Assembly (NCBI GenBank): GCA_030147305.1 | Contig: JASLAE010000288.1 | Span: 1 to 22,952 of the forward strand | DNA from: Cesiribacter sp. | GTDB lineage: Bacteria; Bacteroidota; Bacteroidia; Cytophagales; Cyclobacteriaceae | Length of the DNA: 22,952 nt | Reading direction: 5' to 3' | Shown: positions 1-6,809 of the stretch, piece after piece | How positions within the stretch are numbered: the first letter of the stretch is position 1 | How the letters are laid out: every line of letters starts with the position of its first letter | Position numbers and translations under genes: made by a program | The notes under the pieces: model-generated | Told to the model about the DNA's origin: nothing | The model's input: the letters and a program-made list of their open reading frames with translations, nothing else | Database searches by the model: none

Positions 1-683
1 GTTTGCGAGAGCTCCAGGACCTCATTAGTTACCTGTTCCATAAAATAACGGTCGTGGGTTACCATAAGCAGGCTTAGCTGTGCTTTGCTAAGGTACTCTT
101 CCAGCCACTCAATGGCGGGGAGGTCCAGGTGGTTGGTAGGCTCGTCCAGGATTAAAAAGTGGGGACGCTCCAGCAGGGTTTTGGCCAGGGCAACCCGACG
201 GCGCTGGCCACCACTGAGCGACTTGATGGGTTGCTGCAGGTCATGGATGCCTAGCTTACCCAGAATTTGTTTTACACTACTTTCGTAATCCCAGAGGTTG
301 TGGCTGTCGATGTGTGACATTACGTCCTGAAACCGATCGCTAAGCTCCGGCTTTTCGTTGATAACTTCCAGCAGGTATTCATATTCTGCCAGAATTGAAA
401 GGGTAGGGTTGCTGCTATCGAAGAGTGCTTCCCGCACATTGTGGCCTTCTGTAAATTTTGGGTGTTGTGGCAAATAGCCCACGTGGGTGCCACTGCGGTA
501 CACTACCTGACCATTATCGGCAGTTTCTACGCCGGCCAGAATTTTAAGCAGCGTACTTTTCCCTGTGCCATTTCGGCCAATGAGGGCTACTTTTTCTCCC
601 TGGCCAATGCCAAAGGTTATATCGTTGAACAGCTGCCGCTGGTGGTATTGCTTACTAAGATTTTCTACCGATAGAATATTCAT
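1..683 (-). CDS. ABC-F family ATPase, Uup-like (5' part only, runs off the window)
   Basis: Only the first 227 codons are present; the reading frame is open to base 1 of the window. The first nucleotide-binding domain is almost complete: Walker A GRNGTGKST, signature LSGGQRRRVALA, Walker B LILDEPTNHLD and the H-loop VTHDRYF. The DEPTNHLD form and the absence of membrane segments are hallmarks of ABC-F proteins, soluble twin-ATPase factors that act on ribosomes rather than as transporters. The wording after Walker B (PAIEWLEEYL) resembles Uup, so a Uup-type housekeeping factor is favoured over an antibiotic-resistance ABC-F, but the linker and second domain that would settle this lie outside. 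The start ATG at 683-681 gives MNILSVENLSKQY, a normal ABC-F N-terminus. An exact -7 promoter element lies only 5 bases upstream, so the transcript may be leaderless. Confidence 0.93.
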   Translation of the reverse strand, partial: MNILSVENLSKQYHQRQLFNDITFGIGQGEKVALIGRNGTGKSTLLKILAGVETADNGQVVYRSGTHVGYLPQHPKFTEGHNVREALFDSSNPTLSILAEYEYLLEVINEKPELSDRFQDVMSHIDSHNLWDYESSVKQILGKLGIHDLQQPIKSLSGGQRRRVALAKTLLERPHFLILDEPTNHLDLPAIEWLEEYLSKAQLSLLMVTHDRYFMEQVTNEVLELSQ

Positions 684-945
684 GGTGCAAAGGTACGTAG
701 AGATAGGCTTGTTAAACAGGTTCCTTTAAAAATCTATGTTATGGATGATAAAAAAATAATCCGCTCTTAGGGCACGAAATGGCGCAGTATGCGTTATGGT
801 AAAAGTTGCAGCGTAAAAAAAGCTGTTAAATTGGATGAAAGTAAGCAGGAAATTGTATTTTTACAGAACCACTCCTGCTGCTGCTTGGTTGTATATTTAG
901 AGGCAGAAAGAATAATAAAGTTGTAAACTATAACCAACTTAGTGC
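684..945. other. Intergenic region between divergent ABC-F and L,D-transpeptidase genes
   Basis: These 262 bases must hold the promoters of both divergent genes. The ABC-F -7 element is at its left edge. For the rightward gene, TATATTTA at 892-899 is one base off TAnnTTTG, but no TTG box is well spaced to it, so it is not called. Open frames on the minus strand here run into the transpeptidase gene and encode nothing recognisable. Confidence 0.5.
688..695 (-). promoter_or_regulatory. Bacteroidota -7 promoter element for the ABC-F gene
   Basis: Read on the minus strand this is TACCTTTG, an exact match to TAnnTTTG. Only four bases (CACC) separate it from the ATG, so transcription would start at or beside the start codon. 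No clear TTG -33 box is seen at about 19 bases upstream. The same octamer precedes pyrG. Confidence 0.5.
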
Positions 946-1737
946 ATGAAGCTAAAAGTCCTTCCCCTGATCTTAGTATTTTTATCATTTGCAGCGGTAG
1001 CCGGTAACGGCTTAACAGAAAATTCATCCAGTACTGACGAAGCTCTTCCTTCTTCATCTGCAGCCAACAACACACCGGAAGAAAAATTACTTTTAGCAGA
1101 ACAACGGTTCTCCGAATTATACGAATCCATCGATTATGGCACGCAGGCAAGACCTGCCTATGATGTGTTTCGTAAAGCCATGATTGGTTATTACAATTTG
1201 AAAAGCCAGAAAAAGCTCTCAGACAAAGGCATCCTTACCCTCATAGACTTCAGCATTCCTTCTGTACAAAAAAGATTGTGGATCATTGATCTGAAAAACC
1301 ACAAGCTTTTGTTTCACGATCTGGTGGCGCATGGCAAAAACAGCGGCCACGATTTGGCAAATGCTTTTTCTAATGTTCCTGAATCCTATCAAAGCAGCCT
1401 TGGCTTCTATATAACTGCCAACACCTACTTTGGCAAGCATGGCTTAAGCCTGCGTCTGGCAGGGCAGGAGCTGGGCATCAATGACAAGGCCATGGACCGT
1501 GCTATTGTAATGCATGGTGCCGATTATGTAAATACGTCCATCATCAAATCAATGGGCCGACTGGGCCGCAGCTTTGGATGCCCGGCCGTATCGCGTGAAA
1601 TTGCAGAAGACGTTATCAAAACGGTTGCAGACGGCACGCTTATGTTTATTTATCATCCTAGCCAGGATTACCTGACTAAATCTGTGTTGCTGCAGGAAGC
1701 AGGTGCCATAGATTTTCTGCTGGCAGGAAATTTCTGA
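946..1737 (+). CDS. Secreted murein L,D-transpeptidase-like protein (YkuD_2 family), copy 1
   Basis: A 263-residue protein with an N-terminal signal peptide (hydrophobic run at residues 4-18, likely cleavage near residue 20) and an acidic, Ser-rich linker to about residue 45. The rest matches the murein L,D-transpeptidase catalytic-domain family typical of Bacteroidota (PF13645 type). The catalytic signature is visible: VMHGADYV with His190, then GRLGRSFGCPAV with the presumed nucleophile Cys212. L,D-transpeptidases form or exchange 3-3 peptide cross-links, or attach proteins to peptidoglycan, in the periplasm; the exact reaction of this subfamily is not established from sequence. ATG 946 is chosen because it starts the signal peptide. 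A terminator follows the stop, and a paralogue lies 84 bases downstream, so the two are probably expressed at least partly independently. Confidence 0.87.
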   Translation: MKLKVLPLILVFLSFAAVAGNGLTENSSSTDEALPSSSAANNTPEEKLLLAEQRFSELYESIDYGTQARPAYDVFRKAMIGYYNLKSQKKLSDKGILTLIDFSIPSVQKRLWIIDLKNHKLLFHDLVAHGKNSGHDLANAFSNVPESYQSSLGFYITANTYFGKHGLSLRLAGQELGINDKAMDRAIVMHGADYVNTSIIKSMGRLGRSFGCPAVSREIAEDVIKTVADGTLMFIYHPSQDYLTKSVLLQEAGAIDFLLAGNF

Positions 1738-1760
1738 AATTCAGTCTTATACAAATGGAG

Positions 1761-1787
1761 AGCCGGTGTTATGCATCGGCTTTTTTT
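1761..1787 (+). terminator. Intrinsic terminator after L,D-transpeptidase copy 1
   Basis: Stem AGCCGGTG (1761-1768) pairs with CATCGGCT (1774-1781) through one G-T wobble, with loop TTATG, followed by six further T (1782-1787). It lies 24 bases after the stop codon. Confidence 0.8.
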
Positions 1788-1821
1788 GTAACCTCTGCAG
1801 CCCTTCTTCCGAATACTAGGT

Positions 1822-2616
1822 ATGCAGAAGAGAATATTAACCCTTTTGACTACTTCGTTTTTGTCTTTTAAATCTTTTGACGCCTTTAGCCGCGACACAG
1901 ATTTAGTAGACAATACAGAGCATTATGGCTCAGAGCTGAAAAGGCAAATGGCAGAGCAGTCTATTCTGCAGTTTTTTAACCAGATTGATTTTGGAGAAGC
2001 TGCAAAACCCGACTTTGCCACCTTTCGCAAAGCCATGATCGGCTATTTAAATCTTCAGCAGGCACATGAACTCAATACCAGGCAGATTCTTACTATCATA
2101 GATTATAACCTGCCCTCTAACGTAGAGCGAATGTGGGTGCTGGATCTTCAGCAAAAGAAAATGCTTTACAATGAGCTGGTATCCCATGGGCGCAACAATG
2201 GGAATCTTTATGCAGCTAATTTTTCTAATCTGCCAAATTCTAATTCCAGCAGCCTTGGCTTTTTCTTAACTGCCGAAATTTATTCAGGTAAGTTTGGCAG
2301 GGCCATGCGAATGGATGGTATGGAGCTGGGTGTCAATGACCTGGTACGCGCCAGGGGTGTGGTAATGCATGGCGCCGATTATGTAAGCAAGGCCATTGCT
2401 GAATCAGGTCGCCTGGGCAGGAGCTTAGGTTGCCCGGCTGTTGCCTGGGAAAATAAAGATGCAATAATCGATACCATCAAAGACAAGACTGTGATGTTTA
2501 TCAATGGGCCAGATCTTCAATATGAGGCCAGTAGCTTACTGTTGAATGCGGCTCAGGCTTTTGATTCACTCACAGATCAGAATTTATGGATACCAGAGGG
2601 CTTAACGATACTCTGA
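1822..2616 (+). CDS. Secreted murein L,D-transpeptidase-like protein (YkuD_2 family), copy 2
   Basis: A 264-residue paralogue of the preceding gene. The two share colinear blocks: an FRKAMIGY motif (residues 68-75 here), a W/V-rich strand, a SSLGF segment (143-147), VMHGADYV with His183, and GRLGRSLGCPAV with presumed nucleophile Cys204. The N-terminus (basic MQKR, then a moderately hydrophobic stretch to about residue 22) is a weak signal peptide, so periplasmic export is likely but less clear than for copy 1. The C-terminal 20 residues differ from copy 1. The tandem arrangement points to a local gene duplication. Both keep the catalytic His and Cys, so neither looks inactivated. The precise substrate, a 3-3 cross-link or a surface protein, cannot be told from sequence. 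Confidence 0.85.
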   Translation: MQKRILTLLTTSFLSFKSFDAFSRDTDLVDNTEHYGSELKRQMAEQSILQFFNQIDFGEAAKPDFATFRKAMIGYLNLQQAHELNTRQILTIIDYNLPSNVERMWVLDLQQKKMLYNELVSHGRNNGNLYAANFSNLPNSNSSSLGFFLTAEIYSGKFGRAMRMDGMELGVNDLVRARGVVMHGADYVSKAIAESGRLGRSLGCPAVAWENKDAIIDTIKDKTVMFINGPDLQYEASSLLLNAAQAFDSLTDQNLWIPEGLTIL

Positions 2617-2656
2617 TATCGCACAAAATTATTATTTGATTTAGGTCATATGCAGG

Positions 2657-2698
2657 AAAGCCCCAACTTACAGTATACACTGGAAAGATGGGGCTTTT
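2657..2698. terminator. Intrinsic terminator between convergent genes
   Basis: A nine-base stem, AAAGCCCCA (2657-2665) with TGGGGCTTT (2689-2697), encloses a 23-base loop that itself contains CAGT/ACTG arms, so the hairpin can extend. T residues follow on the plus strand (2695-2698). It serves the second L,D-transpeptidase gene. On the minus strand the trailing T run is weaker, so termination of the leftward gene at the same site is possible but less certain. Confidence 0.7.
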
Positions 2699-2730
2699 AG
2701 TTGGTCGTTGCAATAGAAGGGGGACTGGTG

Positions 2731-3150
2731 CTAAAATGGATTGCTGCCCATGCCAGGATTGGTTCCGCCGGTATTTTGGCTGCCTGGGTTGTTGTCGTTT
2801 GTATTATTCCAGCTGCCGTTGCCTTCGCTTGTATTGGTACCAGATTGTGCGGCTCCGCCCTGACTTCCTTGTTCGGCCTTGTTACGGGTAAAGGTGGTTT
2901 CAAAAGCCTTTTTCAATTCCTGTGCAGCCCCCTGGAGGTGTGTCTGAACTTCCCGCCATTTTTCATCGTCCTTCACAAACTCATGCAGTTCATGCTCCAG
3001 CCTGTCTTTGGTGTTTTTGAGCTCATCCAGCTTTTCAGACATTTTTGCTTCTTCGGCACCTTGCCGGGCCCTGTCCATCAGCTGATCCAGTTTTCGGCCT
3101 AGTTCTGCAAGAAAGCCTTCGATTCTGCCTTTGTTATCCTGTTGTTCCAT
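2731..3150 (-). CDS. Small soluble protein with coiled coil and low-complexity tail, function unknown
   Basis: I do not recognise this 139-residue protein. Residues 8-85 are highly charged and helical in character, with heptad-like spacing (LDQLMDRARQ, LDELKNTKDRLEHELHEF), suggesting an antiparallel or oligomeric coiled coil. Residues 92-139 are Gly, Asn, Ser, Gln and Thr rich with almost no hydrophobics, ending MGSNPF. There is no signal peptide or membrane segment, so it should be cytoplasmic. The minus frame is preferred over the overlapping plus-strand frame because it has a plain ATG start, a balanced soluble-protein composition and a stop just before the convergent terminator. It stands alone between convergent and divergent neighbours, so context gives no function. 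Loosely it resembles small histone-like or stress-type helical proteins, but that is only an impression. Confidence 0.65.
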   Translation of the reverse strand: MEQQDNKGRIEGFLAELGRKLDQLMDRARQGAEEAKMSEKLDELKNTKDRLEHELHEFVKDDEKWREVQTHLQGAAQELKKAFETTFTRNKAEQGSQGGAAQSGTNTSEGNGSWNNTNDNNPGSQNTGGTNPGMGSNPF

Positions 3151-3652
3151 TTGATCATTTAGGTTAAAAAGAGTTATTGATTGTTCAAGCCATCATTTAT
3201 AATCCCCTGCTCCTAGTTACAGCACAGCATTAAAATAAACGCATTATGGAGGTGAAGAAAGGTATAGTAAGGAGGAGAAGTGGCATACAATAGATGAAGT
3301 GATTTTGATACAGCATCAACAGTTTTTGCGCTTGTTTGTTTGGCGAGCGTTTGTAGTAAAAAAGCAGCTCTGCTAATAATATTTAAAAAATTTCTATCAG
3401 ATCAATTAAAATTCCCAACATATATTTAGTTACCACGTTGGTATAAAATTTGCCAATTTCATAAAGAAAATTATATTTCATGGTGCATATTGTTTTCTAA
3501 ATTAAAATTTGATTTAATGGATTATAATGACTTTTTTGAACTACACAATGACAATAATGAAGAATAAATAGCTTCTGTATTGTGACTTTTGTTCTGACTA
3601 TATAATGATTTTTTACCATTGTTATATTTCCAACTATAATCAATTCTAACTA
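3151..3652. other. Long AT-rich intergenic region upstream of the subtilisin-like protease
   Basis: About 500 bases with no convincing gene. The right half is very AT-rich and holds small repeats: TATAATGACTTTTTT at 3523-3537 recurs as TATAATGATTTTTT at 3601-3614; TAAAATTTG occurs at 3444-3452 and 3503-3511; arms ATTAAA/TTTAAT flank 3507-3512. A four-codon reading frame (ATG AAG AAT AAA TAG, 3557-3571) starts with the same M-K-N as the protease gene. No exact TAnnTTTG element was found, so the protease promoter is not called. The left end must hold the promoter of the leftward gene. Confidence 0.55.
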
Positions 3653-4864
3653 ATGAAGAACAATTACTTACGTGGCGGAGCCACCCTGATGGTTGCCGCA
3701 ATTCTTGGCCTTTCTTCCTGTCAGCAGGAACCTGAATTTAACGAACTGGCTGCTCCTGTAGAAGATCCAACCCAGGCTGTAGCTGTTGATGGAAGCTATA
3801 TTGTTGTGTTGAAAGATGATGCTGTAAACAGCCGACTTAATCTTTCTGGAGATTATGCGCAGCGTAAAACAGCTGTAAAAGAACTGGCTTTGTCTATGTT
3901 CGCTAATGCCCGCCTGAAAGAAGATATGCTGTACCAGGTATATGGTAGTTCAGTCATTGGGTTTGCTGCTAAAATGGACGAAGCCACTGTTGCCCGTTTA
4001 AGAAAAGACCCCAACGTAGAATATATTGAGAAAGATCATATTATCACCCTTGCAAGGCCTGGCAGCGGTGGTGGTAGTACTGCTGAACAGGTAATTCCTT
4101 ATGGCATTACGCGTGTAGGCGGTGGTGCGACTTATAGCGGATCCAACGTGGCATGGGTAATTGATTCCGGCATAGACCTGGATCATGCTGATTTGAACGT
4201 AGATGGGAGCAGAGGTTTTAATGCCTTTACCAGCGGCAGAGATGCCGGAGCCCCCGATGATGGCAACGGACATGGTACACACGTGGCAGGTACAATAGCT
4301 GCGATTAATAATAAAATTGGCGTAATTGGTGTTGCCGCGGGTGCTACCGTTATACCGGTTAAAGTACTAGATTCCCGGGGCAGCGGTTCGTATTCCGGCG
4401 TTATTGCAGGTGTAGATTGGGTTGGCGCAAAGGGTAGCTCAGGTGATGTTGCCAACATGAGCCTTGGCGGACCGGTGTCTCAGGCACTGGATGATGCTGT
4501 TGTTAAAGCATCAAACAAAGGTATTTTATTCAGCCTTGCTGCTGGTAACGAGTCAGAAGACTCAAACCTACACTCACCAGCTCGTGCCAATGGCGCTAAC
4601 ATTGTTACTATATCAGCAATGGATAGTAATGATACCTTTGCTTATTTCTCAAACTTTAATAGCCCTCCGGTTGACTATTGTGCACCTGGTGTGAGCATTA
4701 AATCTACCTGGAAAGATGGTGGGTACAATACGATCAGTGGAACTTCTATGGCTGCTCCGCATGCTGCCGGTATCCTTTTGTTAACCAACGGTGCAAGAAG
4801 AACTGGTGGTACCGTTAAGAGCGATCCTGATGGTAATGCAGATGCAATTCTGGTAGTGAATTAA
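3653..4864 (+). CDS. S8 family subtilisin/proteinase K-like serine protease, predicted lipoprotein
   Basis: A 403-residue secreted protease. Residues 1-22 form a lipoprotein signal with lipobox LSSC, so Cys23 should be lipidated. Residues about 46-134 are an inhibitor-I9-type propeptide (SYIVVLKDDAV to VEYIEKDHI), an intramolecular chaperone normally cut off by the enzyme itself. The catalytic domain has Asp171 (VIDSGIDLDH), His207 (GNGHGTHVAGT), oxyanion Asn299 (LAAGNES) and Ser365 (SGTSMAAPHAAG), the full S8 triad. A Gly-rich stretch at 137-142 marks the likely processing zone. No C-terminal domain or type IX sorting domain is present; the protein ends about 38 residues after the catalytic Ser. 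It should act in the cell envelope or outside it on broad peptide substrates. It is monocistronic: AT-rich gap before, terminator after. Confidence 0.92.
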   Translation: MKNNYLRGGATLMVAAILGLSSCQQEPEFNELAAPVEDPTQAVAVDGSYIVVLKDDAVNSRLNLSGDYAQRKTAVKELALSMFANARLKEDMLYQVYGSSVIGFAAKMDEATVARLRKDPNVEYIEKDHIITLARPGSGGGSTAEQVIPYGITRVGGGATYSGSNVAWVIDSGIDLDHADLNVDGSRGFNAFTSGRDAGAPDDGNGHGTHVAGTIAAINNKIGVIGVAAGATVIPVKVLDSRGSGSYSGVIAGVDWVGAKGSSGDVANMSLGGPVSQALDDAVVKASNKGILFSLAAGNESEDSNLHSPARANGANIVTISAMDSNDTFAYFSNFNSPPVDYCAPGVSIKSTWKDGGYNTISGTSMAAPHAAGILLLTNGARRTGGTVKSDPDGNADAILVVN

Positions 4865-4889
4865 TAAGTATAACTATTTCTTAAATAGA

Positions 4890-4924
4890 AGCGGAAGAGG
4901 TGATTCTCTTCCGCTTTTTTGTTT
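4890..4924. terminator. Strong intrinsic terminator after the protease, facing adenine deaminase
   Basis: Perfect ten-base stem AGCGGAAGAG (4890-4899) with CTCTTCCGCT (4906-4915), loop GTGATT, and a T-rich run (4915-4925, one G). It ends rightward transcription. The adenine deaminase stop codon begins at the T run, so the same hairpin may also stop leftward transcripts, though the minus-side T tract is weak. Confidence 0.85.
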
Positions 4925-6564
4925 TAGGCTGAAGTAAATACTGGCATGAAGGCAAAATTCTCACCATCAAACAAGCCTTTATCGCTCAGTTTTAAAGCCG
5001 GAATTACCAGCAGGGCCATAAAACTTAAGGTCATGAAAGGTGCGCCCAGAGAGCTGCCCATTTGTTTAGCGATTCTATCCAGCTCACTGTACCGGCGTGC
5101 AACTTCGTAACCATCGGCATCAGACATAAGACCGGCAATGGGCAGGGGCAATATGGTTTGCTGGTTTGTGCTTACCGCAGCAACGCCACCTTTGTGCTCA
5201 ATCAATAAGTTAAGGGCCTGTGTTATGGAAACATCATCTGTACCTACAGCGATCAGGTTATGACTATCATGGGCAACACTGGAAGCAATGGCACCTTCAC
5301 TCAATCCAAATCCTCTGATAAAAGCAATAGCAGGTGGTGCTTCAGCATATCGATTCACCACGACCAGTTTTAAAATATCCTTCGCTACGTCACTTACAGC
5401 ATTTCCTGCAACTATTTTGGTGCTTTCTGTAAATGACTCAGTGATCAGCTGTCCGTCCAGCGCCTGTATAACTTTAACCTGATCTCCCTCTGCCTTAAGC
5501 ACCAATGCGTTCTCCGCGAGAGGTTTTACACTGAAATTGTTGGGGGTGGCAGAAGGCAGGTGATCAATAAGTGTCCTGCCATCCCTGGCTACCAACTTAC
5601 CTTTTAGCCAGGTTTCCAGTACACTAAACTCTTCCAGGTTATTCACAACAATAAAATCTGCCGGATCACCTTCGCTAAGCTGCCCCATGGGAATGCGATA
5701 ATGCGCTACAGGATTTAGGCAGGCCGCTTCCAGAACCTTGTAAACATCTATGCCCTGAGTTACAGCACGCCGTACCAGTGCATCGATATGGCCGTCTACC
5801 AGGCTGTCAGGATGTTTGTCATCAGAGCAGAACATCATGTGCTGGTAATGTTCATGGAGCAGCGGGGATAGAGCATCGAAATTACGGGCTGCGCTGCCTT
5901 CTCTTATTAGTATTTTCATACCGCAGGCCAGTTTATCCAGCGCCTCTGCAGCTGTAAAGCATTCATGATCAGTACTGATGCCTGCCGCGGCATATTGCCT
6001 TGCCTGAACATTATGCAAGCCCGGGGCATGGCCATCCACCGGCTTTCCAAGTTTTTTAGCGATAGCTATTTTCTCCATTACCTCCTGATCCTGGTTAAGC
6101 ACACCGGGCCAGTTCATCATTTCAGCCAGATAGCCAATGGCATCGTCCTCCAGAAGCTTTTCCACCTCCCGGGGTCCAATAGTAGCGCCAGCTGTTTCAA
6201 AAGGGGTAGCGGGCACGCAGGAGGGGGCACCAAAGCAAAAATAAAAAGGAACTTCCCGACCATTGTCGATCATATAGCGTACGCCCTCCACTCCCAGTAC
6301 ATTACCGATCTCATGCGGATCGGATACTGTGGCGCCGGTGCCATGAACTACAGCCAGGCGTGCAAAGCTTGCAGGCGTTAGCATGGCGCTTTCTATATGC
6401 ACATGGGCATCTACAAAAGGGGGCAAAATATAACGCTCAGGGGCTGAATCGACAGGAATTATGCGGCTTATTTTACCGTTTTGTATATGAATGTGAACAG
6501 CATAGGTCTTTCTTTGCTTAATAGCTACAAGCTGACCTTCGATTATAGTAATGTTGTTAGTCAT
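4924..6564 (-). CDS. ade: Adenine deaminase
   Basis: A 546-residue metal-dependent amidohydrolase that converts adenine to hypoxanthine and ammonia in purine salvage. The order of motifs is that of the microbial adenine deaminase (Ade/AdeC) family, not of adenosine deaminase: DAHVHIES (52-59), SDPHEIGNV (81-89), EMMNWPGV (148-155), DGHAPG (177-182), STDHE (197-201) and CSDDKHPD (246-253). The His, Asp and Glu residues in these motifs form the binuclear metal site. The C-terminal half (from about 330) holds the family's second domain, with SSVAHDSHN and a VGTDD segment. Length is slightly below the E. coli enzyme's but normal for the family. It stands alone on its strand, convergent with the protease and divergent from the small lipoprotein-cmk-ispH unit. 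Confidence 0.96.
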   Translation of the reverse strand: MTNNITIIEGQLVAIKQRKTYAVHIHIQNGKISRIIPVDSAPERYILPPFVDAHVHIESAMLTPASFARLAVVHGTGATVSDPHEIGNVLGVEGVRYMIDNGREVPFYFCFGAPSCVPATPFETAGATIGPREVEKLLEDDAIGYLAEMMNWPGVLNQDQEVMEKIAIAKKLGKPVDGHAPGLHNVQARQYAAAGISTDHECFTAAEALDKLACGMKILIREGSAARNFDALSPLLHEHYQHMMFCSDDKHPDSLVDGHIDALVRRAVTQGIDVYKVLEAACLNPVAHYRIPMGQLSEGDPADFIVVNNLEEFSVLETWLKGKLVARDGRTLIDHLPSATPNNFSVKPLAENALVLKAEGDQVKVIQALDGQLITESFTESTKIVAGNAVSDVAKDILKLVVVNRYAEAPPAIAFIRGFGLSEGAIASSVAHDSHNLIAVGTDDVSITQALNLLIEHKGGVAAVSTNQQTILPLPIAGLMSDADGYEVARRYSELDRIAKQMGSSLGAPFMTLSFMALLVIPALKLSDKGLFDGENFAFMPVFTSA

Positions 6565-6609
6565 TTCATGAAAAAGTTGCCGGAACCATCTCCGCAGTCA
6601 AGTTATTTT

Positions 6610-6617
6610 TATATTTG
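6610..6617 (+). promoter_or_regulatory. Bacteroidota -7 promoter element for the small lipoprotein-cmk-ispH unit
   Basis: TATATTTG is an exact TAnnTTTG match. It lies 25 bases upstream of the TTG start chosen for the small lipoprotein, giving a leader of about 20 bases. The nearest TTG box (6577-6579) is about 30 bases upstream, longer than the usual 19 or so, so the -33 box is unclear. Confidence 0.5.
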
Positions 6618-6642
6618 CAACAATTTAACGCTCATTACGATT

Positions 6643-6777
6643 TTGAAAAGAGGCCTGAAGAATATCATATACCTGATTTTAGCGTTTAGCCTGGTGCTAG
6701 GCAGTTGCCAAAGTACAAATAAAGGGCGTAAACAGCCAAAGCGTGGCCCTATACCTTGCCCAACCAAAGATTGTTAA
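6643..6777 (+). CDS. Very small lipoprotein upstream of cmk, function unknown
   Basis: Starting from TTG at 6643 the product is 44 residues: a basic start (MKRGLKN), a hydrophobic core (IIYLILAFSLVL) and a lipobox LGSC, then a basic, proline-containing tail ending PIPCPTKDC. After lipidation the mature peptide would be only about 24 residues, with two more cysteines near its end. A longer frame reaches back to ATG 6481, but that would overlap the adenine deaminase start and run across the -7 element at 6610, and the extra residues hide the signal peptide, so the short form is preferred. The next gene, cmk, starts 32 bases downstream, so co-transcription is likely. I do not know a function; it could be a small envelope peptide. 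Confidence 0.6.
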   Translation: MKRGLKNIIYLILAFSLVLGSCQSTNKGRKQPKRGPIPCPTKDC

Positions 6778-6809
6778 TGGCATGGTAAACTGCCCATAAT
6801 CCAGTACCA

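Noticed and set aside
794..1150. Minus-strand open frames of 118 and 63 residues over the first L,D-transpeptidase gene
   Set aside because: They are antisense to a well-supported secreted protein and have no recognisable features.
2701..3102. A 133-residue plus-strand open frame opposite the small coiled-coil gene
   Set aside because: It begins just after the terminator T run and its Cys/Phe/Leu-rich composition looks like an antisense reading of the minus-strand gene, which has a better start and a normal soluble-protein composition.
5965..6381. A 138-residue plus-strand frame inside adenine deaminase
   Set aside because: It is fully antisense to a gene with clear catalytic motifs and has no promoter or recognisable domain.
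6481..6642. A longer N-terminus for the small lipoprotein, from ATG 6481
   Set aside because: It would overlap the adenine deaminase gene by 84 bases, cross the -7 element at 6610 and place the lipoprotein signal in the middle of the protein.
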